Below, one piece after another: positions 26,293 to 32,866 of a stretch of 39,967 bases of DNA. Source of the DNA: Bacteroidales bacterium (GTDB taxonomy: Bacteria; Bacteroidota; Bacteroidia; Bacteroidales; VadinHA17); NCBI GenBank assembly GCA_003141715.1, contig PLNF01000146.1, forward strand, positions 1,537 through 41,503, read 5' to 3'. The notes under the pieces were generated by a model. That model saw only the letters and a list, made by a program, of their open reading frames with translations. It was not told the origin of the DNA and did no database searches. How positions within the stretch are numbered: position 1 is the stretch's first letter; each line of letters opens with the position of its first letter. A program made the position numbers and the translations under genes.

Positions 26293-26323
26293 TTTGACCT
26301 AATTTTTATAAGTACTACATTTG
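26293..26323 (+). promoter_or_regulatory. Bacteroidota promoter for cyclase 2
   Basis: TTTG (26293-26296) and TACATTTG (26316-26323) match the -33/-7 consensus exactly with 19-nt spacing, 27 bp before the ATG at 26351. This is the best promoter match noticed in the window. Confidence 0.6.
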
Positions 26324-26350
26324 GAATAATAAAAAGCAAGATAATTGTTT

Positions 26351-28201
26351 ATGTCTTATTTCGTAAGGTTGAATTTTCTTTTCGGGATAATTTTATTTTC
26401 AGTCCTTCTAAATGCTTCTGCAGCTCAGGCTTCTTTTTCAGATGTAACGCCATCAATAAAGCGTATTCTGATTAATGGGGATTCTGTTATTTTTATTTCA
26501 GACAGCTCCAGGTTGCAACCTGCTGAATTCAGGCAAAATATTATTTTAAACTATCGGAATAACAATATCACGATAGAGCTTCAACCTGCAGATAGTATCA
26601 ATTATCAGTTTTTTCTTGAAGGATTTGACAAGGAATGGAGCAATTGGAAACGCATCAGTTTTAAAGAATACACTAACCTTCCTTCCGGAAGATACCTCTT
26701 TAAAATAAGGTATATAATTTTGGGAAATAACGGCGGGGAGACCTCCTTGCTCTCTCTGAGAGTTTTGCCTCTATGGTACTTTTCACGACTCGCCATAATC
26801 TTCTACTTAATAGTATTCTCATTGATAATCTGGGCATTATACGATCTGCTTAATTTGAGGTTCGCCCGTAAGCTTTATGTGCTCGAACAGATAATTAATA
26901 AGAGAACCGAGGATCTGATAATTGAAAAAGAAAAGACAGAAGCATTACTGGCGAATGTTCTGCCAAAGAATACCGCCAGTGAATTAATGGAGAAGGGAAA
27001 GGCTACCAAGATCAAATATAATTTTGTAACTGTGCTGTTCTCAGATATCCAGGGGTTCACTAAAATAGCGGAAGAGATGAATCCTGAAGTTTTAATAGAT
27101 GAGCTTGATAAATTCTTTTTTTATTTTGATTCGGTCGTTGAGAAGTTTGGCATAGAAAAAATTAAAACTATCGGGGATGCATATATGTGTGCCGGTGGAA
27201 TCCCGGAGAAGAACAGGACCAATCCTGTTGAGGTAATTCTTGCAGCTCTTGAAATGAAGAGTTATATGAAAAAGCTTAAGGAAACTTCCCAACTTGAAGG
27301 GATGAAATATTGGGATATAAGAATTGGGATTCATACAGGAACGGTGGTTGCCGGAGTTGTCGGACAAAAGAAACTTTCATATGACATCTGGGGAGATACT
27401 GTAAATACCGCAAGCAGGATGGAATCTTCGGGAGAGGCTGGGAAAATAAATATCTCAGGTACAACATATGAATTTGTGAAGGAGTTTTTCACATGCGAAT
27501 TCCGTGGTAAAATGCCTGTCAAGTATAAAGGGGAGTTGGAAATGTATTTTGTGAATGGAATTGTCCCTGAATTGTGCGATGAGAATGGTGGCCCAAACAG
27601 GAAATTTGTCGTTAAGATGCAAATGATCAAACTCCAGGATATTGAGGAAATGGTTGCTAAAATGTTTGATGATGAAGCTCCACCCAACCTTTACTTTCAC
27701 AATTCATCCATGGTAAAAAATATCAGCAACCAGGTTGAATTGCTTTCCAGGGCTGAGAATCTCCCGGATGAGGAGTTTATTAACCTTAAACTGGCATCAG
27801 TCTTTCTTCTTACCGGTTACATATCGGACTATGAGAAGCCGATGGAAGCATCATTGCGTCTGGTTGAAGAGATCCTGCCCGAATACGGCTTTGACCAGGA
27901 AAATGTCGAATCTGCCAAAAAGATTATCAGAAACTGTTTTACTGATCATCAGGAATCTTTAACAGATAATATTCTTCATGATGCCAGGTATGATTATCTC
28001 GGTCGAGTTGATTATATGAAGCTTACAGATAAGTTATTAAGGGAGAGGACGGAGTATGGCAACCATCCCGATAATAAAATATGGATTGAGTTCCAGCGCA
28101 TGCAGTTATCCGATCATCAATTTATTACAAAGACGGCCAGGCTTCTCAGAAATGTTCCCGCAGAGGATCAGATTGCGGGACTTCAGATGAACAGCGAATA
28201 A
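26351..28201 (+). CDS. membrane adenylate cyclase with Y_Y_Y-like sensor and degenerate HD domain
   Basis: 616 aa from the ATG at 26351; the TTG two codons earlier is less likely. A signal peptide or anchor (to about residue 28) is followed by a Y_Y_Y-like beta domain (about 55-140: INYQFFLEGFDKEWSNWK, YTNLPSGRYLFKI). A membrane span (about 145-165, LAIIFYLIVFSLIIWALY) and a coiled-coil linker follow. The cyclase domain has Asp232 (LFSDIQGF), Asp276 (IKTIGDAYM), Asp345, Asn352 and Arg356, all intact and of adenylate type. The C-terminal domain aligns with the HD domain of cyclase 1 but has Leu486-Leu487 and Tyr490 where His-Asp and His stand, so it should not bind metal. An external signal controlling cAMP synthesis is inferred. 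Confidence 0.88.
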   Translation: MSYFVRLNFLFGIILFSVLLNASAAQASFSDVTPSIKRILINGDSVIFISDSSRLQPAEFRQNIILNYRNNNITIELQPADSINYQFFLEGFDKEWSNWKRISFKEYTNLPSGRYLFKIRYIILGNNGGETSLLSLRVLPLWYFSRLAIIFYLIVFSLIIWALYDLLNLRFARKLYVLEQIINKRTEDLIIEKEKTEALLANVLPKNTASELMEKGKATKIKYNFVTVLFSDIQGFTKIAEEMNPEVLIDELDKFFFYFDSVVEKFGIEKIKTIGDAYMCAGGIPEKNRTNPVEVILAALEMKSYMKKLKETSQLEGMKYWDIRIGIHTGTVVAGVVGQKKLSYDIWGDTVNTASRMESSGEAGKINISGTTYEFVKEFFTCEFRGKMPVKYKGELEMYFVNGIVPELCDENGGPNRKFVVKMQMIKLQDIEEMVAKMFDDEAPPNLYFHNSSMVKNISNQVELLSRAENLPDEEFINLKLASVFLLTGYISDYEKPMEASLRLVEEILPEYGFDQENVESAKKIIRNCFTDHQESLTDNILHDARYDYLGRVDYMKLTDKLLRERTEYGNHPDNKIWIEFQRMQLSDHQFITKTARLLRNVPAEDQIAGLQMNSE

Positions 28202-28279
28202 TCCAAATTCCCGGAGAAAAGTGCTTTAAATAAGTTTTTAAAATGTACTTTTACAGCCATATTTTAATAGTCACTATAC

Positions 28280-29299
28280 ATGGAAAAATTCGATTGGGAA
28301 TCTCTGCCATTCTGTTATATAAAGACAGATTTTAATATCCGCTGCATTTTTAAAAATGGGAAATGGGGCAAGCTTGAAGTTTCTTCATCGGAATATATTG
28401 ATATTCATATAGCTGCAACAGGCTTACATTATGGTCAGGAGGCATTTGAAGGACTTAAGGCATACATGGGGAAAGACGGAAAGATAAGGTTATTCCGTTG
28501 GGAGGAAAATGCAAAAAGATTGATTGCTTCTGCAGACGGTATTAAGATGGAAGCCTTTCCTGTTGAGATGTTCCGCGAAGCTTTGTTTAAAGTTATTCAG
28601 TTAAATAAGAAATTTGTTCCCCCATACGGATCCGGAGCAACTTTATATATAAGACCCCTTTTATATGGCAGTGGTGCTGAGGTAGGTGTCAAACCGGCTT
28701 CAGAGTATACTTTTCTGATATTTGTCACGCCTGTAGGCCCCTATTTCAAGGGTGGAATTAAACCTGTAAACATGCTGATATGCAGAGATGTAGACAGGGC
28801 TGCCCCAATGGGAACCGGTATATACAAAGTGGGGGGTAACTATGCTGCAAGCATGAGGGCAATAATTGCTGCGCGCAATGGAGGATATTCCAACACAATT
28901 TTCCTTGATGCAAAAGAAAAAAAATATATTGATGAATGCGGACCGGCAAATTTCTTTGGAATTAAAGATAATACGTATGTAACCCCAAAATCGGAATCAA
29001 TATTGAATTCAATTACAAATATGAGTCTGATTGAAATAGCTAAAAGCCTGGGGATGAAAACTGAACGCAGGCAGGTTCCTGTTGAAGAGCTTTCTTCCTT
29101 TGCTGAAGCCGGAGCCTGTGGTACAGCAGCGGTAATCAGCCCTATTGCCAAAATATTTGATCCGGAGAAGAATATGATTTATGAATATGGCAAAAATGGA
29201 GAACCGTGTACTCAAACTCTTAAGCTTTACAAAAAACTTACCTCCATTCAGAACGGTGATGAGCCGGATCCTTTCGGGTGGGTCACAATTGTAGATTAA
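28280..29299 (+). CDS. ilvE: branched-chain amino acid aminotransferase
   Basis: 339 aa, the length of group II BCATs. Motifs: LHYGQEAFEGLKAY, LYIRPLLYGSG, the PLP lysine Lys183 in GTGIYKVGGNYAAS, and ECGPANFFGI. It transfers the amino group between Leu, Ile or Val and 2-oxoglutarate in the cytosol. It starts 78 bp after cyclase 2 and is followed after 23 bp by ftsX. Confidence 0.95.
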   Translation: MEKFDWESLPFCYIKTDFNIRCIFKNGKWGKLEVSSSEYIDIHIAATGLHYGQEAFEGLKAYMGKDGKIRLFRWEENAKRLIASADGIKMEAFPVEMFREALFKVIQLNKKFVPPYGSGATLYIRPLLYGSGAEVGVKPASEYTFLIFVTPVGPYFKGGIKPVNMLICRDVDRAAPMGTGIYKVGGNYAASMRAIIAARNGGYSNTIFLDAKEKKYIDECGPANFFGIKDNTYVTPKSESILNSITNMSLIEIAKSLGMKTERRQVPVEELSSFAEAGACGTAAVISPIAKIFDPEKNMIYEYGKNGEPCTQTLKLYKKLTSIQNGDEPDPFGWVTIVD

Positions 29300-29322
29300 G
29301 ATAAAAGATAAAAGTAAAAAGG

Positions 29323-30201
29323 TTGAAGAATAAAGAGGCAGGATATTCCAAGACAAGACTGAGAAGTTCGTATCTGACGCTGGTTTTTAGCGTCTCACTG
29401 GTGCTCTTTCTTCTGGGGGTTCTGGGTCTTGTTCTTATAAATGCAAAGGAACTGTCGGATTATCTCCGGGAAAGCCTTTCATTCTGGGTAATGCTCGACG
29501 ATGAGGCAAAAGAACCCGACATCAGGATGTTGCAGAAGGACCTTGATGCCAAGCCCTATGTGAAATCGACTGAATATGTTTCAAAGGATGCAGCTGCTGC
29601 AAAAATGAAAAAAGAGCTAGGGGAAGACTTTGTTAGTTTTCTTGGGGATAATCCCCTGCCTCCTACAATAGACGTATATCTTCATGCAGGATTTACAAGT
29701 CCCGACAGTGTGGCAAAAATTGAAAAATATGTAAGGGAATATCCTTTTGTGAAAGAGGTTTACTATCAGGAATCATTGCTTTTTCTGATCAATGAAAATG
29801 TTAGAAAGATCAGTTTGTTTCTTCTGGTAATAAGTACATTCCTGTTTCTCATCGCACTGACAATAATTAGCAATACAATCAGATTATCAATTTATTCCAG
29901 GAGGTTCCTGATACGGACAATGCAGCTTGTAGGTGCAACACGTGCATTCATACGAAGGCCATTTATTATTCAGAGTGCTATTCACGGACTTCTGGCAGCC
30001 CTTGTTGCTATGAGTTTACTAATGGGGCTGCTTTATCTGATTGAAAAAGAATTTTTTCTGATGTTCAGCTTCGAAAGCACCTATCTTTTACTTCTTCTTG
30101 GAGCTTCAATCATAATAACCGGGGTATTGATAAATATCATTTCTACATTTTTTTCCGTTAACAGGTATCTTAGTATTTCTGAAGACAAACTTTATTATTG
30201 A
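29323..30201 (+). CDS. ftsX: cell division protein FtsX
   Basis: 292 aa from a TTG start at 29323, chosen because AAAAAGG lies just upstream, the next in-frame ATG (29491) is beyond the first membrane helix, and other family members start similarly before RLRSSYLT. One N-terminal membrane helix (about 19-41), an extracytoplasmic domain (about 45-160) and three C-terminal spans give the FtsX topology; IRTMQLVGATRAFIRRPF is the permease signature. With FtsE (not here) it activates peptidoglycan hydrolases at the septum. DUF3098 follows at 7 bp. Confidence 0.93.
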   Translation: MKNKEAGYSKTRLRSSYLTLVFSVSLVLFLLGVLGLVLINAKELSDYLRESLSFWVMLDDEAKEPDIRMLQKDLDAKPYVKSTEYVSKDAAAAKMKKELGEDFVSFLGDNPLPPTIDVYLHAGFTSPDSVAKIEKYVREYPFVKEVYYQESLLFLINENVRKISLFLLVISTFLFLIALTIISNTIRLSIYSRRFLIRTMQLVGATRAFIRRPFIIQSAIHGLLAALVAMSLLMGLLYLIEKEFFLMFSFESTYLLLLLGASIIITGVLINIISTFFSVNRYLSISEDKLYY

Positions 30202-30207
30202 TATATT

Positions 30208-30456
30208 ATGAGCACAAAAAACGACAATAAAGAAAAATTAAATTTTGCTCTTGGCCGCGAAAACTACAAATTGCTGGCTATTGGATTCGCTATAATAGTG
30301 ATAGGATTTCTACTGATGCTTGGTGGTAAATCTCCAAGTCCCGATAAATTCAGCGACAACATTTTCAGTTTCCGGAGAATTACACTCGCTCCGATTGTTG
30401 TGCTGGCAGGCTTTATATTCGAAATATGGGCTATTATGAAAAAGCCTAAAGAGTAG
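30208..30456 (+). CDS. DUF3098 family membrane protein
   Basis: 82 aa with two membrane helices (about 20-40 and 53-74). It matches DUF3098: LGRENYKLLAIGFAIIVIGF, GGKSPSPDKFSDNIFSFRR, LAPIVVLAGF. Its function is unknown, but it is a usual neighbour of ftsX in Bacteroidota, which suggests an envelope or division role. It is spaced 6 bp from both ftsX and truB, a tight operon. Confidence 0.9.
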   Translation: MSTKNDNKEKLNFALGRENYKLLAIGFAIIVIGFLLMLGGKSPSPDKFSDNIFSFRRITLAPIVVLAGFIFEIWAIMKKPKE

Positions 30457-30462
30457 ATTTTC

Positions 30463-31215
30463 ATGTCATCAGAAAAAGTAACAATTTTTGAGGAAGGAAA
30501 AGTTTTATTGTTTGATAAACCTGTTTATTGGACTTCTTTTGATCTTGTGAACAAAGTAAGAATAATGATCCGGAGCACTTTTGGGATCAGAAAATTAAAG
30601 GTTGGTCATGCAGGCACACTCGATCCTCTGGCCAGCGGATTAATGATTATCTGTACAGGTAAAGCAACTAAAAAGATTGATGAGTTCCGTGATCTGGATA
30701 AAGAATACGTTGCTACATTTCACCTTGGAGAAACAACCCCCTCTTTCGATCTGGAAACAGAGACCGATAATCATTATCCTACAGGTCATATAACTGAAAA
30801 AATGGTGAAAGATGTCCTGGTTGGGTTTTTAGGTGAACAGAAACAGCTTCCCCCAATGTATTCTGCTAAGTTGATAGCAGGTAAGAGAGCTTATGAATTT
30901 GCCCGAAAAGGAGTGGAAAAAAAACTTGAACCTGTTACAGTTTTTTTCAGGGAAATCGAATTGCTCTCTTTTGAAATTCCCGAAGTAAAAATAAGACTGT
31001 TGTGCAGCAAGGGAACATATATAAGGTCGTTTGCCAGGGATTTTGGACATGCATTACAAAGCGGGAGTTATTTGTCATCTCTTGAGAGGACTGCAATTGG
31101 CGCATATCATGTGAGAGATGCTTACAGTCTGGATAAATTTAAGGAACATATCGAACAATTGAACTCCGCATGTTGTTCTGAGACACCCTGTGGGGGAAGG
31201 CTGGGAAGGGGGTAA
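30463..31215 (+). CDS. truB: tRNA pseudouridine-55 synthase TruB
   Basis: 250 aa. The catalytic Asp54 is in GHAGTLDPLASG; DKEYVATFHLG, LPPMYSAKLIAGKRAYE and GTYIRSFARDFG are the other TruB motifs. It isomerises U55 of tRNA. The C-terminal 17 residues after HIEQL look non-native: they are read through a G-rich stretch and may come from an inserted intergenic repeat. It lies after DUF3098 and before queA with a 132-bp gap. Confidence 0.94.
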   Translation: MSSEKVTIFEEGKVLLFDKPVYWTSFDLVNKVRIMIRSTFGIRKLKVGHAGTLDPLASGLMIICTGKATKKIDEFRDLDKEYVATFHLGETTPSFDLETETDNHYPTGHITEKMVKDVLVGFLGEQKQLPPMYSAKLIAGKRAYEFARKGVEKKLEPVTVFFREIELLSFEIPEVKIRLLCSKGTYIRSFARDFGHALQSGSYLSSLERTAIGAYHVRDAYSLDKFKEHIEQLNSACCSETPCGGRLGRG

Positions 31216-31347
31216 AAACTATTTAAGTAATTATTTTTTTATTCATGATTCTCGAAAATCATAAAAAAAATATACATTCTGATGTAACAAAATTGATAAT
31301 ATTACGTAAAAAGGACTTCTTTAATTTACAATGATTATTTATTTATT

Positions 31348-32397
31348 ATGAAACTATCGCAATTCAGGTACAATTTGCCACAGGAGCTCATTGCGCTTTA
31401 TCCTTCCCAGAACAGGGATGAATCGAGATTATTGGTTGTTAACAGAAAAAACGGAGAGTTTCAGCACAAGATATTTAAAGACATAACTGAATATTTTAGC
31501 GAGAATGATGTTCTGGTTTTCAATAATACAAAGGTTTTCCCCGCAAGGTTATATGGCAATAAAGAGAAAACCGGTGCTGAAATTGAAGTTTTCCTCTTAA
31601 GAGAGTTAAACAGGGAACAGCGTTTATGGGACGTATTGGTTGATCCGGCAAGGAAAATCAGAATTGGGAATAAATTATATTTCGGGGAAGACGACCTGTT
31701 GGTTGCAGAAGTTATTGATAATACAACTTCGAGAGGAAGGACATTGAGATTTTTGTTTGACGGAACCTATGAGGAATTTAAGAAAACATTATACAGCCTG
31801 GGAGAGACGCCGCTTCCAAAGTTTATCAATAGGAAGGTTGAACCCGAAGACAGTGAAAGATACCAGACCATTTTTGCGAAACATGAAGGTGCAGTCGCAG
31901 CTCCTACAGCCGGTTTGCATTTCAGCAGGGAGTTGCTGAAGAAACTTGAGATAATTGGCGTCGAATTTGCCGAAATAACCCTTCATGTCGGTTTGGGCAA
32001 TTTCAGGAGTGTTGATGTGGAAGACCTTACAAAACACAAAGTTGATTCCGAGAGGATTATAATCACCGATGAGTCTGTCGAAATTGTAAATAAAGCAAAA
32101 GATAATAAGTACAAGATTTGTGCTGTTGGTACTACAGTTGTAAGAACGCTTGAGAGTTCAGTCTCCACCGATGGCTACCTGAAGCCGTTTGACGGCTGGA
32201 CAAATAAGTTTATTTTTCCTCCGTATGAATTTAAAGTGCCCGATATGATGATAAGTAATTTTCATCTTCCTTATTCCACTCTTCTTATGATGGTATCGGC
32301 GTTTGCCGGCTATGATCTGCTCTTTGACGCATATAAAACAGCGGTTAAGGAGAAGTACCGGTTTGGTACCTACGGCGATGCAATGCTGATTATTTAG
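31348..32397 (+). CDS. queA: QueA, AdoMet:tRNA ribosyltransferase-isomerase
   Basis: 349 aa. It begins [19 protein letters not shown] and has [38 protein letters not shown] and [20 protein letters not shown], all QueA hallmarks. It transfers the ribosyl part of AdoMet to preQ1 in tRNA to form epoxyqueuosine. A short hairpin (AGGC, ATCA, GCCT) followed by T-rich DNA starts at the stop codon. Confidence 0.95.
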   Translation: MKLSQFRYNLPQELIALYPSQNRDESRLLVVNRKNGEFQHKIFKDITEYFSENDVLVFNNTKVFPARLYGNKEKTGAEIEVFLLRELNREQRLWDVLVDPARKIRIGNKLYFGEDDLLVAEVIDNTTSRGRTLRFLFDGTYEEFKKTLYSLGETPLPKFINRKVEPEDSERYQTIFAKHEGAVAAPTAGLHFSRELLKKLEIIGVEFAEITLHVGLGNFRSVDVEDLTKHKVDSERIIITDESVEIVNKAKDNKYKICAVGTTVVRTLESSVSTDGYLKPFDGWTNKFIFPPYEFKVPDMMISNFHLPYSTLLMMVSAFAGYDLLFDAYKTAVKEKYRFGTYGDAMLII

Positions 32398-32426
32398 GCA
32401 TCAGCCTTTTCATTTTTATCAATAAT

Positions 32427-32466
32427 AAGTCTTGAAGTCTTACAGTCTTGCAGTCATGCAGTCATG
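32427..32466. repeat. five tandem 8-bp repeats
   Basis: Consecutive units AAGTCTTG, AAGTCTTA, CAGTCTTG, CAGTCATG and CAGTCATG share the core AGTC and drift stepwise from one end to the other, as expected for slippage. Confidence 0.75.
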
Positions 32467-32854
32467 CGGGCCATTGGTTATTGGACCTCAGGTACTACAT
32501 TATGCTGCTGTCAAAGAATTCTTTCCTTTGGTCAAAAGATACCATAATCCTTTGAAATAATTTTTATCTTTAACTTATTATTAAATGGTTAGAGCAGTGC
32601 AACCATGGTTAATAGTTTATAGTCTTGAAATAAGTGAATAGTTGACTCCGTTTTTATTTGACAGAACGGAAACAAAATATAGTATTAAATATTGACCGGC
32701 TTTAAAAAAAAAGAGATTAGAGCCGGGCAGTGTTTTTTTGCATTATATTATTAAATAAGGATTTATTGATAATTACATTTATGACTCGTATATACATGAT
32801 CAGCAGAACATTAAATTGTAAAGGCACCAAGACATTAAGACATTCTCACAATAT

Positions 32855-32860
32855 AGGAGG
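32855..32860 (+). promoter_or_regulatory. canonical Shine-Dalgarno AGGAGG
   Basis: A perfect AGGAGG lies 6 nt before the ATG at 32867 and fixes that start. Such strong sites are uncommon in Bacteroidota and few are seen elsewhere in this window. Confidence 0.8.
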
Positions 32861-32866
32861 TATGGT

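Larger units (their letters stand above)
32398..32866. other. gap before the tail-fibre-like gene
   Basis: 469 bp without a gene. It holds a weak terminator hairpin at the queA stop, five 8-bp tandem repeats (32427-32466), a 6-bp inverted pair CCGGCT/AGCCGG (32696-32701 and 32721-32726) and a strong Shine-Dalgarno just before the next gene. Confidence 0.5.
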
